Assembly (NCBI GenBank): GCA_040954595.2
Contig: CM082578.2
Location: 10,106,001 to 10,170,000 of the forward strand
Direction: 5' to 3'
DNA from: Balanoglossus misakiensis
Taxonomy: Eukaryota; Hemichordata
DNA: 64,000 nt
Shown: piece after piece, positions 1 through 13,847 of the stretch
Layout: each line of letters begins with the position of its first letter
How positions within the stretch are numbered: the stretch's first letter is position 1
Program-made: the position numbers and the translations under genes
The notes under the pieces: generated by a model
Databases searched by the model: none
The model's input: only the letters and a program-made list of their open reading frames with translations
Told to the model about the DNA's origin: nothing

Positions 1-3000
1 ACAACTCTCATCTTCCTGTTCTTAATATGGAATATCAATTTTGAATGCAACATCCAACATTAGCAATATCATTGTGGACTGAGAAATTGCTTGTCATGTG
101 AAAACATCTATCAGTACCCAGGTTAAGAATGATTGCATTGTTGTATGCGGTTGGTTTCAAATGCTTAACACATCCATCAGGTTGTTATCACTCAGGAAGG
201 GAAATGACATCACTGTGCTTTTTCATCAAAACTGTTACGTCTGCTCATAATTAGGGCTGGCAGAGACTGCAGCTGCTTTCAAAGTTTTTCCAGGATAAGA
301 GGTTTCATAGACTGACAAAATTTGCAGACTTTTTTCATTTTCAAGTCAGTTTAATGAAACTCTGTCTCAGTCCAGATGATATATCAGATTGCCAAAATCA
401 AAAACAATCAGCGTTGTCAATGACACATACATATAGAGAGAAATTTCAACTTTTCTTCGCTCCCCTCTGCATACACAATTTACATAGGCACTGTCAATGC
501 ATTTTCAGGAGCCTGGAGGACTTACATTACATGTATACGAGGGGGAAAAAGTCTTGATCAGATTAAGCCCTGATCATCCGAGGTCAGTCAGGCTTTTGGT
601 ACAATGGGCTATTATTGATAAGATTGCATAAAAACTTCATTGATTGTGGATCGTAAGGATAAGCAGTAAATATTCCTGAGTCATCCAATCTGCAGTGAAT
701 GGAGGAATTACTCGGTTCACATACTGCAGCAGTCGGGGATGGCACTAATGAAGGATACAGGCTGGCTGTGCCACTCACTCCCCATAGAATCCATTCCAGC
801 AACATTTTCTTTTTTCTTCTTCTTTCACAAACTGAGTTACACTAAACGCGGAAATCAAGGAGTGGAACTGATGACACAAATAGTGTCCAGGGACACTGTG
901 CTCCCATTTAATCAGAACTGGCATACATGCATTTTACAGATTTTATAACATACCAACTTTCAAATTGAAAGCAATTACTTCCAGCATCTCCGAGATTTAT
1001 CAAAAACTTTTATATTATGAAAATTTTGACGATACGGTACTTGACAACCAGAGAATCAAGGTGTTTTCTTTGGAACCTAATCTGCCAACCCATTGTCAGT
1101 TATACATGTACACCCCTTTATTTATTATTTAAATACGTGTACATGAAACAAAATAAAGAGATCTACATCTGCCCAAAAGACGTAGTCCCAGAAAAGAAAA
1201 AAATCCAAACATATCGCCCTATAAGAACAGGTATAATCCAAAGCCGGTGTGACAGTCAACATGATTTTTAAAAAAACCCACCCCAGATTCTTCTTTAATG
1301 ACCAGGGTGATGGGATCGCCAAATGCAGTACAGGCAGTAATTCTCCAAGGCCATGTCATGATGGTTCCTCCCCCCCCCCCCCCCCCCCCCCCCCCCAGAA
1401 TGACTGACGGACTGCCAAGACACACAATACAACTTCGGTAATTGTAGACGTGTTCTGAGAACGTTTGCAGAAATTGAATTGTCGGAGTGCGGCCGATTTA
1501 AATTGGCACAATATTCAAGTATCAAATCTCTCGAGGTAAAGAGAGAATATGATTGATACGTTCAGTATTGCAGTCATGTAGACAATTCTGTCTCACGGTC
1601 GTCGTCATCGGATTCAGGGAGGAAATTTGGCACTTCATGTAATACCGTCATTTTTATCCCTTCAGTGTAAGACTACACGAATTGATATTGTCACTCCCTC
1701 CCTCCCCTGGTGGGAGGATGAAACTCTATGAAATAGCACGGTTGCTATAATTTGAAATCATTGTCACTTTCACCCTGAACCACTTGAAATTAACCACAAT
1801 GCTTGCTAGGGTTCTCCCCTGATGCTCGTTAATCAAAGATGTAATTCAACGACACAAAAATGATCGTGGTGAACACGCATGAGTTTAAATTTCATCCAGT
1901 GAATTGCTTGAGCCGGTCCTGAGTAATAACACCCTGCAATAGTACGTCATTTATAGTTCGAAGCCAGTGTCTAATTTCCTATTAGAAGCCCTTGCACATA
2001 CATGTTGACAGACACAAAAAAAGCATCAAAATGCCAATGCAGAATTTTCAAGCGCGTCAAGTCCTGTTTGAACATCATGTCTGTGCAATAAAGCTGACGA
2101 GACTTTGACTGAATGAATGTACATCTTGTAGTTGTACAATGTGTTTTACAGTCTTGCTAAAGTGATTTGCGATTCACCACCTATTACACACGAGGCATAC
2201 GTGTATGGAACAAGAACATGTTAATGCAACTGTGTTGTGCACAAGAATCTGTTATTTATTCTTAATATAACTTCATTGGCTTTTCTGTGCAAAAACGTTC
2301 TTGTTATTCTGTCTGACGATCTTCAGTAACTTGTACTCTACAAAAATGGGAATGAACTATAATGGCTTCATGTATGTGAAGCTTTTTAAAAAAATACGTA
2401 GGCTGCCGTGCATGACTTTTTATCTTAGCACTGATAACTGGTTGGGTGGGGGTGGAGGTCCTGTTTTATATGAAGCAGCTCCATCACCTATCCAACTTGG
2501 AGCACCCCACAACTGATCCTCAACATCTTGAACAGATGTACATTTCTGTTCCAGCAAATCAAAATGATACCTGATCAACACTTCCCCAGTGCTCCAAACC
2601 TATGAACTAATAACCAGAGACTCTTTGAACAGGTAAAATTTGGGTCCTAATCACTTGGGGTTGATGAAATGAAAAGAAAATATTGAGAAATCGCCTCATT
2701 GATACGTTTTCTATGAATTCCGTTCATACGTTTTTTTTTATGAACTCCGCTGTGTTGCCATAGTCAAGACCACCACATGTAGAAAAAAAAACGCCTTTGA
2801 GAATGACACAAGGTCACCTCTTGGGAGGTGGGGGGATGGGGCTTTCAATTAAACCCTAAAACTCGTTAAACAGCACAATACAACAATCTCGTGGGACAAC
2901 GGATGGCTCCAACTGTACGCAATTATGCCATCCAACTTAAACGAGACAATCTGCGAAAAAACAGCAGCGGTTAACACCAACCTGTCAATAGAAATGGATC

Positions 3001-3908
3001 CAAAACAATGCATTCATCATAATTACGGCCACCCTCCCACGGAGAAGAATTTCCGAGTACGCAGGGAAGCGGTTTGCCACTCGCAAATCTTTTTCTCATT
3101 CGAGGAGGGAATTGATAAGACCATTTTTATTAATGATGGGTCTGATTGAACGCATGCAGGTCTCTGAATTGTTGCAGTACATTGTTATACAATGATTAAC
3201 AACCAACTGGGCTTCATATATCACAAGATTGCTGCAAAAGTATTTTTCTTTTTATGAGAATGAAAAATCGTTACTCTGCACTGAGTGCAGCCATAACAAC
3301 TAATAATTCCACCCAACAGTACTTCAGTCGCATGAATCTGATCATGGTTGGATTTTACAACTTTTTTTATCTAACAGTCCTGCTTGCTGAAAAGTCACTA
3401 GCTTTTCAGTACAATAGCAATGTAAGATTAAAATATTACCTTCCCCCTCTCCCGAAAGTGTTTATGGCATCATCAATATGAGATCTGTAACTGCGTACAA
3501 ATCCAGATGACGATCTATGTGTGCGAGTGTGTTAAAAAAACCTGGTAGTAAATAGTATATTGAAGACCACCTGTGGAGGAGATTATTAGTTCAGCTTTGA
3601 TATCTTGGACTATTTTGCTTGCCGGTTTCTGAGAATAAAATTATTTCCTGTGCTCCCTTCTCTGTTGAATTCCTAACAAGTTGCATAGTTATTTGTAACC
3701 CTGAAATCATTTCATGTTTTCAACCTTCAGATTTAAATTCAGAAGTGTTTTTTCCTACAATTACATGTATCAATATCTTTATCAATTTGCACAGTCATAC
3801 ACATACACTCCCCCCATTTAAAAGTGTTCCGGTCGGCACTGACCCCCTCAAACCCAAGCGACCCCCACCATTAATTAATGCAACATTCCAACGGGTAATG
3901 AAACTTAC
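1..3908. other. Left-edge region without recognised coding sequence (probable CEP83 intron)
   Basis: This stretch follows the donor of the last visible CEP83 exon, so it is probably intron; the remaining CEP83 exons should lie further left. I compared the minus strand with the expected CEP83 C-terminus and saw no match. Contents are a C tract of about 26 bases near 1372-1397, short T and A runs, and AT-rich sequence. An AATAAA followed by a T-rich stretch occurs on the plus strand at 2087 without an associated gene. Open frames here (for example 2925-3149) have no family features. Confidence 0.5.
1372..1397. repeat. Poly-C tract
   Basis: About 26 consecutive C on the plus strand. Long C or G runs recur across the window (for example near 5466, 5734, 10529, 22321, 24133, 30885, 36546, 46051, 49850, 62069, 63406), all outside coding exons. 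Confidence 0.9.
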
Positions 3909-6900
3909 TTTCTTGTGGGTGTGGGTGGCTCTTTGCAGCCTTCCATGCATCTCCCCAGTCTGTTGTTCGAGCTCGTTGATCCTGGCCTGCAGCTGCTGTT
4001 TCTCATCCAGGAACCCCAACCTCTGCTGGTCCAGCTGGCCCTGCGACGCCTCTTGCGTCTTCTCCACCTCCGCCGCCGCCAGGTTGAGCTCGTGCGCCAA
4101 CAGGTCGATCTTGTTCTTGCATTTCTCGTTCTCCGCCGCCAGTTCGTTCTCGATGCCCTGCAGGGACTGCACCTCGGTGCGCAGCGTGTGCAGTTTCTCC
4201 CGGAGCTCGCTGTTCTGCTGCGTCTCCTGCTCGAGCTGGTCTGCCGTGGACTGCCTCTGTTCAAGCTTTGTTCTGTGAGAGTTCAAAGAAAAGGTGGGAG
4301 AGGGGTGGAAATGTAGCTGAGATTAGTTTTTACTTCTTTCAGTGTCCAAGGTATATGGTCATCAAATTTAGCTACATTGTACAATTATCATGGCAAGTCA
4401 TGATGACAGATATTTACATTGTCACTAAAAGACACACCCTTTTAGCAATATATGGGCGTATATAAATTGGTAGTGACCGTGTATTCCTTTAAGGTTTTTG
4501 CATGTGTGTTGAATCTTCTATTGCCCGCCCGTTCTTATACTTAGTGTGGGTTACTCAGCTTACAAACACAAGGCTTTACTGAGCTTTAACAAGGACTACT
4601 ATGCCCTGAATTTTCAATCTTCCCATAAACTATTGATTGCAAGTAATGAAAGTGCCAGTGATTGCCGATTGCCTCAACTGATTTTCTTTACTGAAAGTGA
4701 AACACCACAATCACTATCCAGTTTCTATTGATTCTCAGACTTGCCACTGGGAGTTCAGGTTTCAATATCATATCCCCAAACATTTCTCTCAGAAGAAAAT
4801 TACTCACGACAGTAATATGGTACAGATTTCACATTTGACAAGAAAATGATTGAAAAAGATTTTGCAAGAAAATTTTCTGCCCCTTCTTTATTTTACACTT
4901 GAGTTTTCTCAGACAAAACAGTAGTAAATGTCAAAACAAAAGGGAATTTTCAGAAATGAATGCCTATCTTACTTTATGTATACAAACAATATGTTGGTAT
5001 TATTATCCTGTGAAAAATGATATGTGTCCAATTGAAAAATTCCATTATATACATTATCTCCTTGGAAATTTATGTGAACAGATTAGGGCATGTTAATGTT
5101 TTAAAAGGGTTTTTGAATAGGAGCATATATACAATCACTTTAATCGTTTTTGTTCAATTTTGAACCATTCCCCACATAAATTTGGCTTAATTGATTGATT
5201 GGAAATTGACAGGGTTAAAAAGTTTACAAATATCTGTAAAACACCAGCAGCTGAAAATCTGCAGAAAAACAAATCATTGTCGATGACATATCTCCACACC
5301 AGACATGAAAGTTTGGTACCATATTGGATCTGATCACAAAACAAATATCACCAATAACCATGGCATGTGCCAATCTGACTGAGTGAAATCTGTTAAAGTT
5401 ACATGTATCATGTAAGAATGATGGCACATAACTGGAAACAAAGTCTTATCGAAATTGAAATTTAGGGGGGGGGGGGAACAAGAAAAAATTTCACTTGGAT
5501 ACCCAACTTCTTATCTCCATACACCGAAGGCAAACATTGTCGCTGCAAATAATGTCAGTGCAAGGCGTCCTACCTGAGCACCAGACACTCTTTCTCCGCT
5601 TCCTCTCGGCTCGCCTCCGCTTGTTTGATTCTGTCTTCCGTCTTCTCCTTATCGTCCGTGCGCCTGGTTTCCTCCTCCACTTTCCTCCTGTCTATCTCCT
5701 GTAACTTGGCTTCTAATTCCAGCCTGCGAGAGGGGGGGGGGGGGGGAAGGATGCCACACATTAGTCGAAATCTCCATAAATAATAGGAGTTCTTGCACTG
5801 AAACCCCACAACAGCAAACATTTCTCAACCACGCCTGGAGCCGTGTGTGTTTGGAGTGTTCCAGCACAGGTGAACTAAGGTGTCCATTAAAACCTCGGGC
5901 ATCACTTAAAACGTGATGCGTCTCCTTTCCTTGCAAAGAAATCTTACTGGTACACTGTTTAGTCCGGGTCAGCACCGAAGTAAGGCGTCCATTAAACCCA
6001 CGGTGTCATTTAAAAACACAATGAATGCACAGGGTTTTACTTGTGAGGGAAAACGGATATCTCACAGTTATTTTTTTGTTTTCATTTTCACCATGCTTTT
6101 ACCAGGCTGCATCTCACGAGTAACAGCAGGAAATTACTAGTAATGCTTTCACTTCCATATTTCAGTGGGAAAAGAAACGTAAATTGTTCAATACATTTAC
6201 GTAAACTTTGACGAGTTCAATGTGTGACCCAAAATGTGCGAATACAATACATGCAATTTCACCTTGACTGAATAGAAAGTATGCTGTATTTGTTTGATAA
6301 ATTAAGGCGGTCTCCGCCATCTCGGTCTTAAATGAATATTGTGAGTGCCTGATAAAGAAATATATTTACTATTTAATACTTCATTCTCTCCATCATAGTA
6401 GGTGCATACATGTACCTGGACCCATTTGTTCATTACTGTTGTTGTATACTGCAACGGCCCACAGAAGCCAAACAACCCATTAAGCCACTTGGCCTGACCT
6501 GGGTTGACCAGACAGAAAATTTGTCCCCCTGCTCCATTGCCCATACAGTGCCCTCTCCATTGTGTCAGTAAAGACAAACAAGTAGAGCCTGTTCTCTCGG
6601 AGAAAGAATCGAATAAAAGCTGGCACAACTGATGAAAACAACTCAATTAACATGTAATCTTGCAACATCGGTTGTGTGGAAACAACAATTCTATACACAG
6701 GTCTTGTAACGTTTATTTATTGCGGCAAGTGAAGGTAATTTAACAGGGAGCAATCAGGCCGATCAATAGTGTTTGTGTCTCGGAGTCAATTGGATGTGGA
6801 GCTAATCGACGGGGAGGTGCCATAATTCACACCTGGCTGGCACATCACTCAATTCGCCTGGGCCGATCACCCGTGACATTGAAACCCGGGGCAACACATT

Positions 6901-9900
6901 GTTGCAATCCGTCACGTTCACTGCCGTAGCTGCAGATTTGTTCAATCCCCCCGACACAATTCACTGATAAGCAGGGGCAATTGCTGCCCCATCTGCAGAA
7001 ATAACTCACTTCTCGTTTTCCAGCTTATTGATTTTGTCCCATTCTTCTTCCCTGGCTGCCTGGGTCTTGCGCACCATCTCCTTTTCCTTCTCGGCCAGCG
7101 TGTTGGTCTGCGACTCCAGTGACTGCTGCAAGACCTCCACTTTGCTTCTGCTGCCTGCGACAGATTACAAGATTACAAAATAAAATAATTATTGTTGTTT
7201 ATGACAATGAATATGATGCTGACGATGATGATGATGATGGTGATGATGATGATGGGACCTAAAAGATTCTTTTGCATTTTTCGTTTGCTGTATTGGCTTG
7301 TGATGAGGGACTTTTTGTGGTTTTGAGTTGGCGAGACGCTCCCTTTCCCTTCGATCACAGAGTCAGTACCGGGATTGGGAAAACTGTTGGGGCTCTAATC
7401 TTCAAGTGGTATCGCTGTCTCATAACTTGTAGTCCTTTGATTGAAAATGGCTCTGTAGAGCCCGGTAAGCCAATATAATGGTGCATGCACGCACATAACA
7501 CATCATCATCATATCAACCCCTATAAATTACACTTTGAAACGAACACATTTTTCATTCTGTTTACTTGTCGCCTTCACAAACTGAAAATGCCATGATTTC
7601 ATCACGTCTAATGATGTCGGTTAATTGAACACACGGCCCTCATATCCTGTGCAGCAGATTACACATTTTAAGCGACACAACATTCCTCATTCTCTTCCGA
7701 CACTGCTGATAGAAACTGGAACGCTGCGAATTCACGTTACACAATGATTCATTTAATTTACCGCATCCACGTGCGCCCGTGATCTGCGGAAATAGACATC
7801 CCGCTTCAAATTACCCTCAAAACCTCGGATGTTCTTTCAAAATGCGACTCTGCAGGATAAGTGCGCCCACTTACAAGTCTTCACAAAAATGCCTTTCATC
7901 AGAATTAATAACAGTCGGATATCTGGTGTCTCTGTGTCTGTATTTGCAGGCCACGGCTGTATTATACAAATCCGCCTCCCTGGAAACTTTCACTGCCAGC
8001 AGGCCAAGTAAGATTACTTTTTGTACAAGTTGTGGTTTCTCAGTGAGGGGGACTACCGGGTGGACCTTTTCATTTGCTTAAATTCCATTCTGGAAACACT
8101 CTCTTTTGAATAACACAATACCAGCAGAAAAACACAGTTCAATTCTCTGAAACAACTGTATCAGCACGGATTTCAGACATGTGACATGACAATCGACAAA
8201 ACAGGTAATGTACAATGGCTTGAAATATAAAATTGGGATAATTATGGATGATTGACAGGAAACTTTAAACAAACTTACTACACGTTATCAGGCAACAATC
8301 AGAGTGAAGACCCACAAACCCCATTCCTTCATCAGAAACTACAGGCATTATACGCCCCTCTCATCAAATATGACGCACCACTTACGCAAGTCAAATTCTT
8401 CATGACGCAAGCAGGTTTTGTTGATATGAATATTGCCAAATAAATTAACATGTACCAATACAGGGGCTTCCTCTTTGCCCAAGGAGAAGTTGACACACTG
8501 AAATAAATTAGTACAAACCATAGTCCACACACATACATGTACGGTACATACGTGCATACGTACGTACATACGTGGTGCGTGGAGGAGGGCTGTGTTTTCG
8601 AACCGACACTCACCTTCAAGTTCATGGGCCAGGGTGTCCCTCTGTCGCTCCAGTTCCCCTTTGCTCTTCAGCACCTCCATCTTCATGTTGGTGGTCTCGA
8701 TTTTGTGCCGGTGCACGGCCTCCTCCAGCTGACTCCTCAGCACGGTCTTGTCCTTCTCCAGGTCGTGGGTCCGGGTGTTGGCCGTCTTCTGCGAGTCCAG
8801 CGCCGTGCTCAGCTCTTGCTGGAGCTGATCCACGTGCATCTTGAGGGATTCTTTCTCAGACTGAAACGTTAGAATGAAGTGGCACGTGTGACTTGCCATG
8901 TGGCAAAATCTGAATCAAACTGTAACAGCTCATTCAATATGGTTTTAATATATACAGTTGTCACTAATACAGTGGGGGCAAGGTACATGTACATGTACAG
9001 TTAGCTGTACAGATGTGAAATCTATAATTTGTACGCACCTCCAGAGTTTTAATTGTAGCGATATTCTCGGTGAGTTGTTTAGTTTGCATTCTGGCGACGT
9101 GATCCGACTGCAGGCCGGCCTGCTCTCGCTGGGCTCGGATCTCCTCCAGTTCAGTCAAGAGGCCCTTCATCTTCAAGTGCATCTGAGCATTCTCCCGCTG
9201 CAGCACCCGCACCCGTTGAGCGTCCTGGTTGTTTTCGGACGAGAACCTGGCAGCGATGGTCTCTCTCTCTCGCCGCAGGTTCTCCAGCTGATGCAAAGAA
9301 TGGACAGGCGACATATTGGTAGTCTGCTTATTTTGTTTGTGATTTGGTACCATGAGAAATCTTGCTTTATTGTTAGTCACATGTAGGTATATGACTGTCT
9401 GGAGTCCAGCCCATTTAAATATCAAAATAATATTGGAAAATTCCAGTATTATGCAAATACACTCAATTTACAGAAGTATGCACAGTTTACGCCTGATTGA
9501 ATCCACCAAAATAGCAGAAAAGAAAGCACACAACTCAGTCTCTGATTTGTAGATCTTTGGTAAATGTTGAAAACCGTCTTTTATACGACAGGGTGGATTT
9601 TATATTAAAATTGCCACACAAGACACGCTCAGTTTGCCCAGCACAACATATATAAATGCAACCTTACACCGAAAGCAATGTTTCCAGTTTGTTTTTTATG
9701 TTGATAATCAAGTCTCTGGTTTCATTGCCTTAATTCTATCAAACAAAGGGCAACAGCTTCAGATTGCAGACGTTTTTTAGAAATCAGTGGAGCACTTCGA
9801 TCAATCCATCATTTGACTCTAATAGTAATACCCTACGACAGAGTACGGTTTGCAAAATGAAAACTGCGATGTTATTTAGTACACAGGGGCTTTTGGCAGA

Positions 9901-11398
9901 CAATCCCATTTACTTTAAACGGTGTCGCGTTACCTCACTCTCGTACTGCAGCTTCAGCTCGTCCATTACCCTCTGAGTTTCGGCCTTCTCGTGTTCGTAC
10001 TCTTGCTTGAGGAAGGAGTACTCGTATCGGAGTTTGTTGAAGTCGGTTCGGTACTTCTCCACTTCCGCCTCCATCCGGGCCATGCGCTCCCGATTGGGCT
10101 GGTCCAGCTCCTCGGCCATCTTCAGCTTCATCAGCTCCACTTTCTGGGGCGTGATTATCTGGTGAATCGGAGAGAAGAAGAAAAAAAGTGCACAGAGACT
10201 CTTGTCATCAATTTGTTACATTTTATATAGTGGGGCATTCCTTAGCTATTGGGCAAATCATTAATACCGGTAGTCAATATTAATAACCATTATCCAAATT
10301 CTTTTCCCCGTACCTTCATGGGATATTGATTCTGTAAAAGCTTTTCCTGGCACAATTAAGTGATATCGAACTGGTTACAAAATTTGAGTATTGTGAACAG
10401 ATGAGCAGTGGTAGTTGTATCACCTTTTCTAGGAGTCTTCATTTGGTCTGTCACAACACAAGAGGGCGCCGTACTGCGTATCTCAATCCAATACACTTTT
10501 CGACAATGTAAAATCATGGAAAAAGTACCCCCCCCCCTCCCACCAAATCTGATGTCATCTCACTAAATCACGAATTAGCCAAACAGGCTGGTCAACAAAA
10601 TATTTATTTGACGCTGGGGCAGTTGCTGGGTAGACTAGAAATGAGACAGAAGCTCTAATGACAGACAAAGGAAAACTTCTAACGTGCACTCCGATATAAT
10701 CATGATTAAAATATACCGGAGATTCACATCAGAGAGAGAGAGGTAAATGTAATACAATACCTGCGCTTTCAGTTCTTCCACTTCAGCCGTCTTCTCCGAA
10801 AGTTCCTTCCTGGCTCTAGATACCAGTGCCTGGCATTTCTCTTCCATCATACCACTCTCCTGAGTATGCCGGGCAAAATCAGCTTCCAGTCTTTGGAAAT
10901 CATCGATTAACCTGCAAGATGAGAATCCAAACAAAATTAGACATCATTGTTGTTTTTAATTATTTGAAACTTAATACGCTCAGAATGGATTCAGCTGAAG
11001 ACTGCAAGCAGTCTATAAGGTCTATTTCCAATCAGAAAAATTGATTTTTCTCTCGGGAGATCAGTTTCTAGACTGTTTAAGTCTTCGCCAAAGTACTGGG
11101 GAAAAAACATAAACTGATATTCTATAACCAAACTCTGTCTTTTAACCCTGCCACCCCCTAGTTCCCTCTTAAGAGGTCCAACCTTTACTGTACAGTAGAA
11201 AACAATAGGTTTGGACTGAACAATAGGGTTTAAGATGACAAACCTCTGGTGCTCAGCTTTTAGCGTCTGATAGTTGGTCTTGTGCATCTCGCATCTCATT
11301 CTTTCGTCAGCCAGCATCTTCTGAAGCTCTGTCTCCTGGGCCAGCTTGGGCATATTTCCCACCATGGGGAGACTGGCAGACAAGTGGCCGGACGCCAT
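3909..11398 (-). CDS. CEP83: CEP83 (CCDC41) ortholog, centriolar distal appendage protein, 3' end missing
   Basis: CEP83 sits at the root of the distal appendages of the mother centriole and is needed to dock it to the membrane at the start of cilium formation. Coding exons on the minus strand: 11398-11244, 10911-10761, 10158-9934, 9287-9039, 8860-8614, 7154-7010, 5723-5574, 4272-3909. Splice phases agree at every junction and give 562 codons. The product is almost wholly charged coiled coil. Recognition rests on ordered matches to vertebrate CEP83: KTNYQTLKAEH near residue 45, ITPQKVEL near 103, EVEKYRTDFNKLRYE near 125, KLELE near 405 and a terminal GRLQRATHTHKK. Human CEP83 is about 700 residues, so some 140 C-terminal residues are missing. 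The last exon ends at a good donor (AAA|GTAAG), and I found no continuation in 1-3908. The start is the first ATG of an exon whose N-terminus is poorly conserved, as expected for this family. Confidence 0.93.
4273..5573. other. CEP83 intron, no further feature
   Basis: AT-rich sequence between the exons at 3909-4272 and 5574-5723. It holds a short G run near 5466 and a second beside the acceptor near 5734. No coding or repeat structure was recognised. Confidence 0.6.
5724..8613. other. Two CEP83 introns around the exon 7010-7154
   Basis: The introns are 5724-7009 and 7155-8613. The second has an imperfect GAT/ATG trinucleotide repeat at about 7204-7255 and a TACG/TACATACG-rich tandem stretch at about 8528-8578, just after the donor of the exon ending at 8614. 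No gene was seen in either. Confidence 0.6.
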
Positions 11399-11491
11399 TC
11401 TTGTAAATACAATAAGTAGTTAGTCTTGAGACACCACGACCAGGAAGGGCGATATCCACCACACTCTACAGTCACAGATTCACTCTCTCCA

Positions 11492-13090
11492 CCTGCAGAT
11501 TGACCTTTAAAAAAAACAAGACTGGGTCAATATTTAGAAATGACATCAAAGTTTGTCCCAGAAATGAACAAAATTACCACTGACACACCTACATGTATAG
11601 TCATGTTTTAGGGTGGTAACATTTGCACTAATGAAAAAGTCTGATAAATTTAACAAACATTTTGTTGGCATTTCATATTTAATTTATATGATTGAAAAAA
11701 AAAGTACAGGAAGGCAAAATCAAGCACCGATATTTACAGCATCCAGCACCTGATAAATTTTACACCCCATAATACAGAAAAACCAGTATCATTTTGTTTT
11801 ACAGTTTTGCCATAAAATGGAATATTTCCCCTTTGAAACGTCAGCAACGCAGATTATCCCCATTTTAAAGACACCATATATATCCCACACCACCTGTTAC
11901 ACACCTTTTTGCCCTTATACCAAATCAGCATATGAATGGGGGATGACATGAAAATCAATATTATTGATGTGAGCCATTATATGTGGGGTCAAAAAGTTGC
12001 ATAACCCTGCATCAATCATTAAACACAACAAGCAGTTTATGTTCCTGGTTCATACATATTATTGTGCTCCCCTGCTGATGGAAGCAGAATAATGATGCAT
12101 TGGATAATTTGCCGTCCTTATTTCCGTATGGTCGTGTTTACATGACGTGATAAATGTCACCACTGTGTTCAGCCATTAGCGACAATGAGCGATGGGCGCA
12201 TGCAAGATGACAAATGCCATCGTCTAATCTGCTTTGTAGAAAATACCCCATACTTCATGTTTGCTGGATGTTATTTTCATGATTGGTGTGATGCAATTTT
12301 CAAGGTTCTCATGGCTTTTAAGGCAAGATGGGGCTTTTCTATTAGTACATGTAACACTTACAGTGGCAGTATATCATGTGTTGGTTTTCAAGCATATTTG
12401 ATTGCAAATAAATATTTTCAGCATTGTCACATAATAATACAATTACATTTTTTAATTTTAATTCTGGTACTCTTTTTTTAATGGTATAACTTCATTTGCT
12501 CTGAAATAAACAAACCAAACAGTTGTTGATTTCAGCAAATGTTGCTAGAATTATTTAGGAAAAGTTGACACACCCCTTTCATGTTCATAACACACAATTA
12601 CCTTCGAGGTGTACCCGCGGGTATTCTATGATTGGACACGAAGTGACGTTTGCATCAGGGTGAATGAAAATACATTTTCTATAACATCTACCAATCGTGT
12701 GGCCCAGGCTACAACTTTTCTTGTCAAACCAATGTTTATATGTACGCGCTCACTGTATGAGGGTGCCACCAAATTTGGCAAAATGCCCGCCAGTGATCGA
12801 AACGGTATATTCACAAAAAATACTGATCCAACAATTAACGATGATATTTTAGACATAAATTATGTAGCAACCGGTGGTTAGGACGAGCGAATTTCAAACG
12901 ATCCTCATTTTAGCGAGCTGTGTTGAAAGGCGTAGCCATAGAATAACCTTTGCGCTAAAGAATGTGAAACCGTTGCTAACGAACGGGGGACGCTATCGTG
13001 TCTCGACAGCCATCGTCAGTAATGTAACTGGTGAAGACTCAGAATCTCGTTAAGACACCGTGTCGTCTTAACCAGCTACTCGTACATACC
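11492..13090 (-). other. Candidate 5' UTR intron and untranslated first exon of CEP83
   Basis: On the minus strand a strong donor (GAAG|GTATGT) ends a possible exon at 13090. Pyrimidine-rich acceptors near 11504 (AAAG) or 11492 (TGCAG) would splice it to a short leader before the ATG at 11398. The sequence just upstream of the donor on that strand (13090-13260) is richer in CpG than its surroundings, as for an invertebrate promoter. This is inference from splice signals only. The open frame at 12609-12881 in this interval has no recognisable product. Confidence 0.4.
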
Positions 13091-13645
13091 TTCCAAAACA
13101 CCTTGCAAACTTAAATATCAATCGTGCATCGGGATCAGCTCAAGAGCATCGATAAATGGAGAGTTGAATGCAACGGATACGGGCGTAATAACGACAAATG
13201 GCGGTGAGAAACGTACGCATGCGCTTTGAAAATAATCCTCGCATTGTAACATGGGAGGGAATCCCCATACCTCCTAGGTTACTGGTAATAAGACTACGGA
13301 AATCAAAGTAAAATATTGCGGAAGAGGTCTGTCACTAAGCAAACAGGTTTATAGTAAAATGTCACATTGAATATATTTGTGTATTTGGGTATTTTTTTCT
13401 TGGATATAAAAAACACGCTAAAAAGAGGAGGATGTTAAACGTCGTTATGTTATTTTCAGTGTACTAGGTGGTCTTTCGTCTGCTACAGAACGTCTGCTAC
13501 TGTTTCCGGCGGCGCTTTCAAGTTCGAGAGTTTGTACGCGTATTTTCCGTGTATTTTATCATCATTGATTGTGTCACAAGTTATTGCAACGCTTTTTAAG
13601 AATTTCACTGCAACCTGCATTTTTCTGATAAGTGTTCTAAGGTCT

Positions 13646-13667
13646 CACTGGACTAGTAGGTCCAGTG
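13646..13667. repeat. Perfect 8-bp stem hairpin
   Basis: CACTGGAC and GTCCAGTG are separated by six bases (TAGTAG), giving a perfect palindromic hairpin. It lies upstream of the receptor gene and about 75 bp before a second, larger inverted repeat. Confidence 0.6.
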
Positions 13668-13741
13668 GACGCGTGATCATACATGTGCACATGTACATTT
13701 CACAATGTGCTGTTTACCATGTGTTTACGAGACCATTGTGA

Positions 13742-13847
13742 GCACAGGCTCTGAACTCACACTGGTTGTAGCCTGATTCAACCCGTAAATAAGATATAAG
13801 AAATTTCTCATATACGCCACAACCAGTGTTAGTCCAGAGCCCGTGAT
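13742..13847. repeat. Inverted repeat, MITE-like, about 105 bp
   Basis: The left arm at about 13744-13770 (CAGGCTCTGAACTCACACTG...) is closely matched by the reverse complement of the right arm at about 13818-13846 (CACAACCAGTGTTAGTCCAG...). About 28 of 30 arm bases pair if a few mismatches are allowed. The centre is about 45 bp of AT-rich DNA. This looks like a small non-autonomous inverted-repeat element; no clear target duplication was seen. Confidence 0.5.

Noticed and set aside
2087-2092. AATAAA as a plus-strand gene end
   Set aside because: No coding exon on the plus strand was found upstream, and the hexamer is common in AT-rich DNA.
2925-3149. Possible CEP83 C-terminal exon
   Set aside because: The open frame is on the plus strand, opposite to CEP83, and neither strand gives the expected coiled-coil sequence.
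3619-4278. Long plus-strand open frames of 219 and 133 codons
   Set aside because: They are shadows of the CEP83 exon at 3909-4272 on the opposite strand, rich in Cys/Ser or Leu as expected from antisense reading of a Glu/Gln-rich coiled coil.
12609-12881. 90-codon open frame near the CEP83 promoter
   Set aside because: No domain or homolog recognised; lies inside the proposed 5' UTR intron of CEP83 and has an equally open frame on the other strand.
13532-13741. Hydrophobic frame as the receptor signal peptide
   Set aside because: It has a hydrophobic start but no ATG (first codon TTG) and no clear phase-1 donor leading to 13934.
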